64,000 bases of DNA from Ciona intestinalis (Eukaryota > Chordata > Ascidiacea > Phlebobranchia > Cionidae): assembly GCF_000224145.3 (NCBI RefSeq), contig NC_020173.2:4809680-4873679 (forward strand). Reading direction: 5' to 3'. The notes beneath the pieces were generated by a model that did not search any database, was not told the origin of the DNA, and worked only from the letters and a program-made list of their open reading frames with translations. Position 1 is the stretch's first letter, and each line of letters opens with the position of its first letter. Of the stretch, positions 13,851 to 31,889 are shown one piece after another. Made by a program: the position numbers and the translations under genes.

Positions 13851-15597
13851 ATATTTAAAAAATACCTAAACCTATACCAACGATGGATAGGTTTTGACAT
13901 ATTTGCCTCGGGTTTAGTAGAAGCTATAAATATGGACCTAAAAGAATAAATTCTTAAACCCATGACTAGGAATCGTTTTTTTATGGAATACATCATAGCT
14001 TTCTTTACTGTAACATACGGCCCAATATGACAACGTTTCATATGCTCGCCGTCGAGCTAATGCGTGACGACCACGTGACCAGTCAATGTTTTGAAACAAA
14101 CGAGTAGTTAGTCATGCCGTTGACAGCGTTGAAATATTTTTAGAAACCAGTTTTTATCAGTAAATATAGAACAGTGTTTAAAAGAATTGCATATTATTTA
14201 TAAATATTGTCTGGTATTCTTAAAATATCGTTCGTTTTCTCTTTGCTTTAGAAAATATGATAAACATTGTAAAATGTAAGCCTAAATATGATAATCCAAC
14301 TGAAGAGATATCCGCATTTGATTTAGTATGGATAAACCGGATTTACTTGTGAAATGGAGAAGATGGGTAAACAATTCAAAATGGAACCCTTCAAAAAGTC
14401 ATTTAACAGTTCACATAAAAATACCTAAAAAGAGGAGTTCCAATACATTCCTCATTCCTGTGGGGTTTGCAGCTAGTACATTCAATAGAAAATATAGCAA
14501 CAAATAAGTGATGGAAGATTCTGGGTAAGTTTGTGTGAGGTTAATAACTCTAAATCTAATATTAAATGCACTTGACTACTTTAACAACGAAGGCAGTGGC
14601 GGACATTAATGGGGGAGACAGGGGGGGATTGCCCTCCCCCCTAAAATATATTTTATTTTATATTTTTGATGGTATTAAAAAAGGCAGTTACAATGACTAA
14701 ATGTTTGTTTTGGAAGGCTTGGTAATTTTGAAATATATCAAGTATCTTAATCAAGGTGTAATAGAGGGTGTTTTAGAAAAACAGAGGGAATTTTTTTAAA
14801 TACATTCAACCCATTGTACTAGAAATGATACAGAATTTTATTACTGAAGTTGCAGATATACAGAATGTGATTATAATATAACTGTTACACTATCACAAGA
14901 CAGCAGTGAAGAAACAAGTCCTGAATACGTGGCTAAGATTTTTTTAGAAAATACAAATGGTTTTTAATTGGCAACAACCAAAAAAAGACAGAAAAATGTT
15001 TCATTTGCTGTGTATTTTCATGCGGTATGGTGGATTGTCCATTGCTTCAACTTGTCTTCATCAATTTATCTGCAGTTGTTTTGCGGTCTCACCAGTAATA
15101 GATAAGATCATAGAAAGATAGACAAACAGTAGCATCACATAATTGCCCCCTGTCTTTCTCTCTTTAATCTGCTGGGTTGAGCGTCGCCAATTCCCATAGA
15201 CAAAATTATCAGTGGATTGTTTATCTCTTGTTTTTTTGTAGAATATTTAGTAGTGCAATAACTGGTTTTAGCTGTTTTTTTACGCACGATTAAATCGCGA
15301 ACCCAAACTAGCTACATTCTAGAAGTCCATGCGTAGGCTACACAGATGTTTTAACATCTAGCCCGAACATTGTTTGTTCGTGTTCGGCAGGCAGTTTAAA
15401 TTAAAATTACCGTTTGTAGGGCGTAGACATCACGGACATAAAAGAATTTTGCGAAAGCTTAATTCTCCTCCTAAAATACCTCGGATTGCTCGGAAACTTT
15501 AACTTTTTAACTGCCCTTTACTTTATACCCATTTGTTGTGATTTACAAATCTATTTCACTGAAAGCCGATACAAAAACACTACTGCCATTAATTTCC
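13851..15597. other. Intergenic region with possible transposon remnants
   Basis: No convincing host gene is seen. Near 14590-14660, GCAGTGGCGGACATTAATGG followed by G- and C-rich runs looks like one terminus of a hAT-type DNA transposon, but I found no matching right end. A 59-codon frame ending near 14507 (KWRRWVNNSKWNPSKSH) faintly recalls a THAP-type zinc-finger fragment, as found in some DNA transposons. This is weak. The rest is AT-rich and unassigned. Confidence 0.3.
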
Positions 15598-15600
15598 ACT

Positions 15601-20239
<4,639 letters not shown>

Positions 20240-20283
20240 TTTTTATTCTCTACACATCAGCGCAAGCAAGTGTTACAAAAGAT

Positions 20284-20296
20284 GATATATATTATA
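20284..20296 (-). promoter_or_regulatory. TATA-like element upstream of the esterase
   Basis: The minus strand reads CTATAATATATATC about 45-55 bp before the ATG at 20239. The context GAATAAAAAATGG gives a short 5' leader. Only the AT-rich box and spacing support this. Confidence 0.35.
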
Positions 20297-20937
20297 GGCT
20301 GTCTCTGCCGATTTTTAAATTAAAATTGACGCCAATCTTCAAGATCGAGTCCGACAAGTTTCCTATGATAACGTCGATTTCAACTATTTGAACCTGTTTA
20401 GCTTAACAGCTCTGCCCATATACCGAAAGGTTTTCCTACGTCGTGCTACCCTATACTGGTGGTGCTGGTATGTGTTTTTGTACCACAAGTTTATAGATGT
20501 TTACGCGACTTTACACTGGCGTGGGATATCGACAGCAGGGTTTACAAAAACCGCATAGGTGAAACTGTAGTTATTTTTAATTGTCAATTGACCTACTTTC
20601 TTCGATTCTAACTGCATACTACTTCAAAATAAAAAGTTTTATCCATATTTTAATCGAAGTCAATGCATTTTACGTTATTACAGAAAAAAACTGGGTATTT
20701 AATATCGGACTAGACCTAAATGTTTGACGCCGAACCTATTTTGCAGAAAGTGCGCTGGTCGTTGGCACTATCCATTCACAATTACCAAACTTTCACTAAG
20801 TAACAGCTAAATAAAAACTTTATACTACAGCTTTGTAATTTAAGCTTCCTACACTTCCAAACATAAGAGAAATAAAAACAATTCTGTTCCCCCTTAACCA
20901 CCGGTAATAAAACACCAGCCAAAAATAATGTGATTGA
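20297..20937. other. Esterase upstream region
   Basis: This is AT-rich intergenic DNA between the esterase 5' end and the RPL37 3' end, both on the minus strand. It presumably carries the esterase promoter. I saw no gene, repeat family or strong motif here. Confidence 0.4.
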
Positions 20938-20960
20938 TTTATTCAAGTTGAAGGTTTATT
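20938..20960 (-). terminator. Poly(A) signals of RPL37
   Basis: Two minus-strand AATAAA hexamers, at 20955-20960 and 20938-20943, follow the stop at 20986 within 50 bp. Confidence 0.6.
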
Positions 20961-20985
20961 TCTCACTCGCTATTTCAATACACAG

Positions 20986-22343
20986 TTATGCTTTTGCCTG
21001 TGATTTACTTTGGCGTGGTTTTGGTGTTTGGCCTTCCCTGAATCCATTCCTAAAAATAAAATAGGAACTTTTATTTACCTCATCAAACATGATAAATCTT
21101 ATTGATTAAAAAAAAAACAAAGAAAATGGAATCAACAGCAAAAATACGATATTAAAAAAGTCTAGGAAAAAGCAAAACAGTTGAGCTGAATATATGGTAA
21201 AAAAATAAAAATCACACATAGTGTTTAAAATTTAATTAAAACAAGTTCCTATGCAATTGGAAGAAAATAACATCACATTTACCAATTCATGCCTAAAAGA
21301 TAAATATGGTAATAAATTTAAAATGGCAGTTGTTTCAACTTACTTAAAACGTCGGTTCACCAACTTGAGATGTCTCATTCTACCAGTACCAGTTGTATGA
21401 CGTCTCTTGGCTTTCCTTGACCAGTTAACTAAGGATGAAAAGTAAATTTAAACCATTTTAAAGCAAGCCGAGTAAAGTCCATGAACCATTGGGTTGCTGA
21501 CGTACAATCTAAATATAAAGACATCTAAAATCTTATAGTTTCTAATAAACAACAATTTTGTATGGAATTAATTTATATTTTTAATGTGCTGAGCTGCTGA
21601 TTTAAATAACATATAACGAGTGGTTCAGACCTAATGTTAGCACAGCAAGTATCGCATTCTGAATTAAACCTAAAATCCTACCATCAACTTACATTGTCCA
21701 ATTTTCGCTGATCGTTTCTTCTGGATATGGTAGTTGGATCGGCCAGTGCGGCGACACAAGGTATGTGTCTTGTTGTGCCGCTTACCAAAACTGGATGTTC
21801 CCTTCGTCTAATAATATAAGGGAAGTCAAGTTATATTCAGAGACAATGCATTTCATGTTAAACTAAAATTTTCTAATATTCACTGTAAAATATTTGCTGA
21901 CTGTTCTAATGTCTGTTGTTTAAATTATACAGTTACATTGAGAACACAGGGGCTAGAATACAACTTGAACTTTTACCACACCGTTTTATTAATTAAACCA
22001 AATTTCTGAATGTCTGTCTGTCCTCTATGCAAAAATGTGTTATGTCTGTGGAAGAGCAAACGATACAAACTAAACCTATCTAAAGAAACACCCAAATTTG
22101 CTTGCTGTGTAATAGTTCTTACGGGTTTTGTTTATATATACATCCTATCTAAGATTCCTAAAAGCTAAAACTGAGCAATAAAAAAGGTAACTAGATACAA
22201 TGAAATCCACCTTTTGCTATTATGATTTCTTGCCTAATTTTTCCCCAGCATTTCTCACACTAAGATTTTACTAATTAAACATAAATATATTATTGATGGA
22301 ACATATTTCAACAAATACAAGCAGATATACAACTACATACCAT
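20986..22343 (-). CDS. RPL37: Ribosomal protein L37 (eL37) with degenerate zinc finger
   Basis: Exons 22343-22341 (ATG only), 21807-21693, 21428-21344 and 21049-20986 give 88 aa. The ATG-only first exon is typical of RPL37 genes. Matches to eL37 are strong: [50 protein letters not shown]. The family normally has about 97 aa and a C-x2-C...C-x2-C zinc site. Here the second cysteine is Thr ([10 protein letters not shown]) and the segment that should hold the other two reads [10 protein letters not shown], about seven residues short. Three of four ligands are thus absent. The gene has introns with good borders, so it is not a processed pseudogene. It may be the working eL37 or a paralogue. A pyrimidine-rich TTCTCCTTTTT about 20 bases before the ATG resembles a 5' TOP tract. 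Confidence 0.85.
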
Positions 22344-23326
22344 ACTGTCGATACTCGATCAAAAAGGAGAAATCATATCATTTGGTAAACGATTGCATTT
22401 GCTATAATGGATACTACCTAGGACGAATAAAAATGGTTTACTTTTTCAAAGATTTAAAATTAATGTTTTGTTGCACCACGATAAATATCTTGCATAAATT
22501 AGTGGATTGAACATTTTTTATAAATAGAAATACTGTTTAAACTGTAAAATGTTGCTACTTTTGCAAAATTAGCTGAAAAAATTGAAATGAAAGTTATGGC
22601 TTCGTTTCGGGTGAGTTTGTAATGTAATGGTAAAGAAACCCGGAGCCAAGACTCAAAAGAAACTTTGTCATTATGTATTACTTCAAATTTATTGATTACC
22701 TGTTCAAGTTTATCCCCTTTCTAATCAAGTAAAAATACAACAGAAGATCGTGATCGCTTCACCGCTTGGCGGAATCTCGTTGCTGTAGGAACGTATCGTA
22801 TGAATGGTTTGATTGGTTTAAACCATGCACGTGACCAAATTTTACGCTCTACTGATTATACAATATTTCAAGTGCTCCAGTGTTTACAAGACACTCGATC
22901 GTGTGGTTATGAGCAGTTTAGCTGCAGTATTTTTGCTGCGTTAGTGACAGATTCGTTAATTTTGAGCAGCATTGAAGTGTAACTTTCGATCAAAGGTATT
23001 TGGGCAATAGAATATTTTAAAAGCTTATTGTATAATCGTAATTAACGACTAATCACAGCGATTTTAAATTTAAAGCCGGGTCGGCGGCTCCGCGTATGTT
23101 CAGTATAAATATTTATCATATTGTTGCCTCATTACGTAACAACCGCTTATTGTGTACATGATATATTGGTGTTTAAAAACTACATGCTATAGCTATAATG
23201 AATATGAAATGTTATTTTACTATTTACCTGCTGCAGTATGGTTTTAAAACAAATTCTATTATATCAGGTCAGTGTTCGGTGAAATAGCTCATTCCAGGTG
23301 CTTTTGAAAGTAGTTTAATTTGGTTA
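22344..23326. promoter_or_regulatory. Divergent upstream region between RPL37 and CDC14
   Basis: About 1 kb separates the RPL37 ATG (minus strand) from the first CDC14 coding exon (plus strand), so both promoters should lie here. The TOP-like TTCTCCTTTTT of RPL37 is near 22359-22370 on the minus strand. No coding gene is recognised between them. Confidence 0.45.
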
Positions 23327-23470
23327 ATGAAAATCCCCTTTTTAAGTTGGATCCTCCACAGCCAAAAGTTTCAATTTTTGTGCGGCATCGTTCAAATGTA
23401 TTTGGCTTCTGCGTTGAAGCACATGCACATAAGTGACCCGCATCTCGATCGTTTTGATGCAAAAACTTCA

Positions 23471-26400
23471 ATGAAGAAAGACGCTTTCGAAAGTTCCAAT
23501 ATTTCATCTTTGCGTCACTCAGCTGCGTCAGATGACAGCGACCTTGTCAGTGCTGCGGAGATAATTAGAGGTTAGTTTAAAATTTGAAATAAAAAAAATA
23601 CTTAAAACATAATCACCTACAAAGTAGGATGCATGGTAACTTGTAAGCTGGCATGAGGTGTATGAAACAGAGAACCCTTGTTTAACGACTGTCATTTTCC
23701 AGCCACGCAAGGATAAAAGTTACATTCAGAATTTAAACAGATTGCTTAGTTTATATACCTGTTCTTCAGTGTTGTGTTGTATGTATTTTATGGGCTATAT
23801 ACTACAATACAAGTTGTTTGACTAGTTAGTTAAAATTTGTTGATGGTTGTATTGGTTTTTGGGTTACGTTTTGTTTTATTAGAATGTAAAGCATGGCATA
23901 ATATAATGATATTTATTATCATTTATGTGTTCTTACGTGGTTGGATTTTTGGATTAGTTAGGATTTATTGGAGGAAAAGTTCTTTTATTCAATGTATTTC
24001 ACTAAAGAACATTTAAAAACCAACTGAATTTCAAAGCAGCCAATGGAATGTTTATTAAGAATAAACAAGAAACAATATCGTTTTATTGATTCAATACAAA
24101 TCCATTTATGTCATGCTTTTCAATGTTAAATTTTAGATCACTTTAAAATTTTTGTTTAGTTATCTATGTTAATTTAGGAGCCTATAGACTATATATATTT
24201 ATAGACTATAATATGACTTTTTTTTTCTTAAAGTTTTCATCATTTTCCTTGTAAAATTTCAGATCAGTTTTACTTTGCGACGTTAAGGAGCAAACCCAAA
24301 AGCACATCCCACACTCACTACTTTAACGTGGATGATGAACTGATTTACGAAAAGTAAGCCACGCTTATTGATTCCTTGTATTATTTTTACCTCATCCATT
24401 ATTTAATTGTAATTACGCCTCTATTCTCAGTGCTGGCCGCTGGGTTATGTGGATTAAAGCCTAAATCCTTGCGAATTACACGTTTAATTATACAATAGTG
24501 CTCACTAAAACATAATCAATCTTTTAATTTGTAAATAATGATCAATTTCTGTTGATTAAAAATGTTGCTCCTGCATTATATTTAGCCCCCAATACAATAA
24601 TTATTTTTTTGTTTTCTATTATGTTTCCCTTAAAGTACCTACCTACTTTGTTTTAATGTATATAATGAAAAAAAGTGTTTTATTTTTATTTATGTATCTA
24701 TATTGATTTAATTTGTATTTTTTAAGTTTTTATGCCGACTTCGGCCCTCTAAACCTGGCTCAACTCCACCGCTACTGTTGCAAAGTAAACAAGAAATTGA
24801 AGGTATGTATATATTTCATCATTTTCAATCATATATTTCCTCGGTAAAACAAAACTTTTCTGGGTAATGTTAAGTACACTTGGTTACGTTAAGTACATAG
24901 CCCCGCTTGGTTATTTATGAACATGGGTTTTGCCGAGAGACTATTGTGTTAAATGTCTTTGTAGTTTGGCCAATAATATTTTTTTAAAGCCTAAGAACTG
25001 TAATGTATTTTTAGTGCAAAATTATAATGGCAATATTCGTAATATATTATCTGTAGTTCATGCAATAATGTAATATTATTTATTATTGCATGTTGAAACT
25101 GTCCAACAAATGTTCCGACATTGTTATCTTTTTTGCAAGCTTGGGATGTATGGCTAATTGGCTAGTCAATATGACACAATATTTAAATATACATACATAC
25201 ATTAATTAACATGACCCATACACACATTCTATAGTTTTATAAATGCAAATGATTAATTATGCTTCATATAGTCTTGACACAGTATTTGTGCTGTTGTGTA
25301 GTCCAACAAAAGTCACTTCATTTAGCTTTGATAATGGACAGTTCGTTTCAAAAGCACTTTAACCGAAACTTTGTAAAATCAAGATCAATCTTGCCTCCGT
25401 GCCGAGCGTTGTTTTAAATAACATTATTGGTTTTGTTGAAACCACTTTGGCTCACTTAAACTCATGGCTGTACTTTGTATGAATGGACGGGTGAACACTC
25501 CACATACTTTGAAATACCAATGACACAATCGCCAATGTAGTTTTACACAGAACTGCTAGTGATGTACCAAGCATTACTGTTTTTATAAAATGGCATTGTG
25601 TTTTAACCTCGGAACAGAACTTGTAGGAACTAGGAACATGTGTATAAATAAGGGGTTCTATTTATATCAGCAAATATCTTATGTCACCAGATGCCGGTAA
25701 TCTCATCACTTTCCACATCTGCGTTGTTCGGATAATTTAGTTTTGATTGGAATTTATCAAGCGTGGTTTTGCGCTCTCGTATTGTAATACTGCTGGTATT
25801 GTGTTGCCTTTAAAGATCATGCCCCGCACGCTTTTGTTTGCCATTCTTTAAATAAGAATGGATTAGATTACAACAAAGGCTCTGGCCATCGTGCTAGTCA
25901 GTATTAATATTCCACGATTGATTTGGTTCCGTATTCACCACATTACGCTTTGTTCAATAGTTAACCTTGTTCACGCTTTGTTAGCCCAAGCATGGCAGTG
26001 TTTGTACAGCACACATACAACACACTCACTGTTTCAAGTTACAATGAGTTGTTTTTTTACTCTCATGCTCCACACCTATGGCATTTTACAATTGTTGTAA
26101 AATATTTGACAAGCTTTTGAATTGTTTTTTATTAACAAGCAGTGTGAAACTGTTCTATCAATTAGCCATGTCATAATAATACTCATGTATTTATTTTTTA
26201 CAGTCAATTTCGTTAGCCAAAAAAAAGATTGTGCACTACACATCATTTGATGCGAGGAAACGTGCAAACGCTGCTTTTTTAATTGGTGCTTACCAGGTAT
26301 AACTTTAGTAAACAACCCATTTGACTAATTATTTCGAATAAATTACTTGTATGCACTCTGTAACACCTGGTCTACCTTTAGATCATTCATTTAAAGAGAA

Positions 26401-29400
26401 CACCAGAGGAAGCCTACAGACCCTTGGTATCTGGCAGCAGTCCACCATATCTACCATACAGGTGGCTGAATGTTTATTTAATGTGACAGTAAATCAATCT
26501 TGTTTAAACTTTAAAAGCAAATCCCTTGCCGCAAACTCTGACATTCAATCGGGATTGAAAGTTTAAGACCACAGTATATAAATACCAGCAACATTGTTAG
26601 TAACAAATAATTTGTAACCATAGAAACTAAAGTCCACAGATTGTGTTAGCTCTTTTTTTACAGTTTTGTTAAGAACATTAAATTATACTTTCGATCTTTA
26701 ATATTCAGTATTAAGTACACTTAAATATCATTTTCTTTTTTTCAAACGTCAGGAATTATGTGTTCATGATTTAACAGGTCATTCTTTTTTCCTTTTACAT
26801 ACTTTTAATTTTACCCCCTTTTTTTACTTCCCAAACCATCAAAACAGGGATGCATCATTTGGACCATGCTCGTACAACTTGACACTACTAGATTGCTTAC
26901 ATGCGGTGGACAGAGCAATCACACACAGGTTCTACTGTCCGGATACATTTGATCCAGATGAGTATGAGCATTATGAAAGAGTGGAAAATGGGGATTTTAA
27001 CTGGGTTTTACCGGAAAAGTTTCTTGCATTCAGTGGTCCACACCCAAGGAGTAAAATTGAAAACGGTTGGTTTTTATCCTATTTTGAAGCAGACATTTAT
27101 AAGTTTCCAATTTAAAAGGTTATGAATGCAATTGACATTTGATTTGCAATTACATTTAGGTGTATCTCCTGCCTATGCTTTGTGTGCAGAACTTATAGTT
27201 AAATTTAAATTGCATTTACTTCTTACATACCATGCACAAAACTTATTTTACCATTTTTTCATCATTCATATTAATTAAGAATTACAAACCAATATAGTCA
27301 GGCCTTAGTTCGTTTTACTTGTGTTCTTTATGCATAATTAATGATTTGTGCTGTAGCTTTACTGTTATTGTATTTTGTACTGTGTACAACACAACCAAAT
27401 AACTGGTAGGGCCAGCCATTATGCTGATTTATGCTAACGTAAGTTATAATGTAATAAAATATGACAACAGGCTACCCTCTGCACGCCCCTGAGGCTTATT
27501 TCCCATATTTCCGTAAACACGGCGTATCCTGCATAGTTCGACTTAATAAAAAGATGTACGATGCCAGGAGGTTCCAGGTAACTTTATTATGTTTATATTT
27601 GAGCTCCTAGACTGTTAAATGTCCCTGTGCGCTTATTTTTAATCTGGTATCTTGATTTTTGATCTGCCACAAAACCAACAACATTGTTTACATAACAGTA
27701 TTGGAAATCACAACTCAACTGACTGCAGTCTAAGCATGGGTGATGTTTCTAATATTCTAATTAGAATGTGTATAATGTGGTAACATATACAGGAAATAGA
27801 ATGCTGACTTCAATGTATTTGTGTTAAAAATATATATATATAATAGCCTATCCCATTAAAAAATGTTAAAAAAATTATAATCTTCCCAAAAATTCCTGTA
27901 AATTTTAAATTTTATTCAAATCAATTGCTTGTATATGGCGATGTACCTTTAGATTAAAGCCGTTATGAATGGTCGTGCTTTTATTCTTAGAATGTACGCT
28001 AATTTTTCGCTTGTTTATCTCCAAATCTCCGCGTAAGCCATTACGCCAACCGCTGAACTATTTCTCCACACAGGACGCTGGGTTCGACCATCATGATTTG
28101 TTCTTTGTTGATGGCAGTACACCATCCGATTCAATACTCAAACGATTCTTGGATATTTGCGAAAACACAGACGGAGCAATTGCAGTTCATTGTAAAGGTA
28201 TATTAAGTTGTATTGTGTAAACTGTAAATAAGCCAATGACATCAGTAACTGTAATCTAATTGAAAATGCGACTGATGCTACCATATAGAGAAATATATAT
28301 GATATATCTCATATTTAAATATACAATTCGTTGTATTGATTTTTGTCCGTTACGTATTTCGTCGCACTCAATCCAAAAACATAGTTTTGTTACATACTGT
28401 TCATTTTTTAAATACGCGTTGTTTAATGTGTTTGCGTCTTTATTGTTTGTTATTGGTTTATGGGCAAACAACATGACGCATTTACGACCATAAAGTGCTT
28501 AGAAACTTAGTTGTCGACTTTTGATGGCGCTAATATTTTTCCACATTTTTCGCTGGTCCCATATAAGCTAGGTTAATGATTACTACCTAACCCGCGTCAT
28601 CATACGTCACAATGCCTATTGTGTTGCGATAACAACGACAACTCCTTTTGAAGGCCGCTACTAATGTCGCTCTACCGGCCCCAACTCGCCCGTAGCTCCA
28701 ATAACTCGGCGGTGAGCATTACAGGCCGTAAGTCCCTTTCTCACTTTTGTTACTGTTTTCGCAACCCATTGTTATGCCTGAAAATCGTGCTCTATCAAGA
28801 TATTAAAAGCCAGGAAAAAGCTGCTAAAAAAACAATCGCCACCGAAGTGCTTTTTTTCCCCGCTGCCAAAATCACCTTTCACAATAGCGTTCGTTATCTA
28901 TATTTTGTTGTTTCACTGTCGTATTTTGCGTTCTACCTAAAATGCAAAACAAATATTTTTTTCACTTATTATTTTCTATATAAAATTTACGTGATTTTTA
29001 GTCGGTTTGAGCCGTTCTGTAACACTGCAAAATGTGCAGAATGTGTAGATCTTATATATATTTTCCATGTTTGACGCGTTATTATATAGTAGGGTGGGGG
29101 GAGATGGGACATCTTTAGCACATAATATCCAAATATCCTGATCGTGTTTTAAACAATCAACAACAGTCTATGGAAGTCGTGAGGATACGATTTAAAAATT
29201 ATTTAAATTTTCTTTGTTTACTACCAAATGTGACGAGAAAATAGAATGATAAGGTGTCCCATCTCCCCCCAACCATCTATACATTCTTACACCTTAAAAG
29301 TATTATTTTCTATAACATTCGTGTTATTTTACAGCCGGCTTGGGTCGCACTGGTACCTTGATAGCATGTTATATGATGAAGCATTACCGATTCACCGCAG

Positions 29401-31889
29401 CAGAGTGTATCGCGTGGATACGCATTGCCCGACCTGGCTCTATCATTGGTCCGCAACAACACTATCTAGAAGAGTAAGTAAATATTATGTGACGGTCGGC
29501 AAATATAGTGCCACGATAACAGCATGTGCCTTTCTACAATACCCGAGTAGTTTTACCTCGCCCGCACAACGTCACGTATCTCTTGACACTTAAAGATTTT
29601 CTCCGTGATAAATTTGTGTCGATTGACGAACGTCCCTTGTTCATAACATGATGTATAACCACATCATTTCAAACACCCAGCTTCGCCTATATTAAAGATA
29701 CCAACTAATTGAATCTTTTTTTGAAAACACTAACTTGACGACTATTGGACTTTTTCATGTATTTTAATCTTTAATCTAAACTACTTATTTTATGTCAACA
29801 CATACGATATACATGATATGAAACCACAGTAGACAAAATAGTATTTGGCACATTTGCCACATTCTAATCTTGTTTGGCTAGGAGTGCATTGCTTGACTTC
29901 AAACGGCGTTGTTAAATTGCTCAAAACACGATCAGAAATTTCGAGTTTTTAGTGCCAATGGTATCCCATCTTACCCCTCAGTACTATATCATTAATTTTC
30001 CTTGTTTCACAGCAAGCAACACAGCATGTGGGTACAAGGAGATATCTACAGGGCCGAGGTTAACCAGGGAAGAGGGAACCGTCTCTGCATGCGCCGTGTC
30101 ACATCAGAAATAGACGATATTTCTCTGCGCGACAGGAACAACAACAATGATGACGTCACAAGCGTAGGCGGGACCGGAGACGAACACGGGACCGCCATCT
30201 TCTCAATAGTGGATAAATCGAAGGTAGGATTAACGTATTGTTAGTGTTATTGCAACTGCTTGATTGGACCTCAGTGCATTGGATCAATACTGTATTGAAC
30301 GTTGACAATTTCTTCTATAATTTCCAGTAACCAAATTAATTTCCTCAAGTCGCATTAGATGGTTACTGTTGATGCCACGTACTGACTTGAGCAATATAAT
30401 AGGTTGGGGTAAAATGAATCTTATTTTCATTTTTTTCTTGTCCCATTTGGCACGTTTTCCTAGCACCAGATCCTGACTGTATTCCTTTACACGAGAATCG
30501 TCCAACTTTTGGTACCAGATCAGGTTTTTTTACGGCTAATTCTTATTGTTGTGTTCCGCATATCAGCAAACTAATTCACATTATATATGCAGGACGCTGG
30601 GGTTACCACACGCAGCAGGTCAGGGGTTGGTATGTCCCAGGGCGACCGTTTGAGGGCGGTAAAAGCACGTCGACACCCTCGTTCGGCCACCACGGGGACG
30701 TTAAAGTAAGTTTGATTTCGTACGAATTAAATTTTGTTTTGTAGAAAATAACGATATAATGTTATTGTATGCCTGAAACACTTGGCGTAGATTAAATAAC
30801 GTTTTCTATGTTTTACTTTTTACCTTCATATTTTGTCATGTGTAGTTCTGTTGGGTAAGATGGGATACCGTTAGCACTTAAAACCGATATTTCCTGATCG
30901 TGTTTTAACTAGAGTCGCGCGATATACGGTTTTTAAATTCTGTTAAATTAGGTTTACTACTAAATAAGTCGAGAAATGCCTACCCTAATCTACCACTAGT
31001 TATTTTTTATTACTTATTTTTTTATATTTTTTTATTTTGTATTACTTACCATTACTTAAACGTGTGTCTTTAGATTGGATGACACGAGATCACATGCACG
31101 ATCACCCTCCCAACCTGCAGCTCGTCATACGAGGCATTCAAGTCATAGCAATTATGAAAGTAATGTCGATCCCGCTGGTGTTGCTTCTCCACTCAAATCG
31201 TCCAAGTTTTCGAGCTCAAACAACTACAGCTCACCTGGTATTGTAACTCGTAGCAAGGCGAGGTCGACAAGCGCAAGTCTCTCTGCTAAAAGGTAAAGTT
31301 AGATATCTTAACTTGCAATGTAGATGGGCATGTGTTTATTTATCGAAACTTGTACCGTTCTAACGGTCTGTGTTTATTTCTGCATGTGTATTTCTTCTTA
31401 TCTGTGAAGCATGGTAGACATGAAAGCATGTACGGCTTAGTTAAAACTGCATGTTTTGTGTTCTTGCACGATCACACAGCTATCCAGCGCTAGCTAGTCT
31501 GCTTGACACGAGCTCTTCGTATGGCAACAGTGACGACCACACCTCGTTTCCCGTCGGTTCTTCTGCTTATTCCTATCGGCGTAAAGCGCGCGGCTCGACG
31601 GAGAACGTCTCCAACACTGGGAAATCTCATCCCCAGCCGCGGGCCAGCGACGGCTCATATTCCCGCACCCGACGCAGCGAGAGTCGATCCCGGAATAGTT
31701 CGAACCGCGGTCAGGACTTCAGCTTGCATGGCTCGAGTGTAAAGTATCTCTCCCGGTCGCAGCCTGTAAGTAAACTGCTCGTTATACCTCAAATGCACTT
31801 GCATGGTGATGATTTTGCATGAATGCTTAGTTGTACCTCACCGGCTACCACGTAATACTAACTCTGTTATTTTTATACAGTCGATCTAG
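23471..31889 (+). CDS. CDC14: CDC14-type dual-specificity protein phosphatase
   Basis: Exons: 23471-23570, 24263-24353, 24727-24802, 26204-26296, 26382-26461, 26848-27065, 27471-27577, 28074-28197, 29335-29473, 30013-30223, 30593-30705, 31074-31292, 31480-31765, 31881-31889; 621 aa. The N-terminal domain matches CDC14 ([37 protein letters not shown]). The catalytic domain has DGSTPSD, the P-loop HCKAGLGRTG with Cys and Arg present, and [12 protein letters not shown]. It should dephosphorylate CDK sites (pSer-Pro) in the nucleus, at centrosomes or at cilia. The tail is Ser/Arg-rich and ends LSRSQPSI, near the LSRS found before the C terminus of human CDC14A. An in-frame upstream Met at 23327 would add 48 residues. 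I chose 23471 because known CDC14 proteins start just before this point. The last two codons depend on the 31880 acceptor and are less sure. Confidence 0.9.
23620..23728 (+). mobile_element. SINE tail in CDC14 intron 1
   Basis: GAGGTGTATGAAACAGAGAA, then TTTAACGACTGTCATTTTCC, then CCACGCAAGGATAAAAG. This is the 3' end of the SINE family. Confidence 0.5.
24803..26203 (+). other. Long CDC14 intron without recognised content
   Basis: This 1.4-kb intron is the longest but one in CDC14. It is AT-rich, with no repeat family, RNA gene or exon that I could support. Confidence 0.5.
29086..29277 (+). mobile_element. MITE, well preserved, in a CDC14 intron
   Basis: TATAGTAGGGTGGGGGGAGA opens it and AAGGTGTCCCATCTCCCCCC closes it as an inverted repeat. 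It is about 190 bp with the family's internal blocks (CTTTAGCACAT, TCCTGATCGTGTTT, TTTACTACCAAATG). Confidence 0.7.
29870..29990 (-). mobile_element. Partial MITE in a CDC14 intron
   Basis: Only one end is clear: CTCAAAACACGATCAGAAAT leading to GGTATCCCATCTTACCCC. The element is inverted relative to the copy at 29086. Confidence 0.4.
30847..30998 (+). mobile_element. Diverged MITE in a CDC14 intron
   Basis: It begins TTGGGTAAGATGGGATACCG, carries TTTCCTGATCGTGTTTTAAC and TTTACTACTAAATAAGTCGA, and ends near CCTACCCTAATC. Confidence 0.5.

Noticed and set aside
14591-14660. hAT transposon as a full element
   Set aside because: Only one terminus-like sequence was found, with no matching opposite end or target duplication by eye.
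21429-22340. snoRNA in RPL37 introns, as in vertebrate ribosomal-protein genes
   Set aside because: No paired C (RTGATGA) and D (CTGA) boxes with a terminal stem were found on the minus strand.
28664-29074. 136-codon plus-strand frame inside a CDC14 intron
   Set aside because: No domain, a composition like translated AT-rich intron, and it ends just before a MITE. Flanking CDC14 exons splice cleanly across it.
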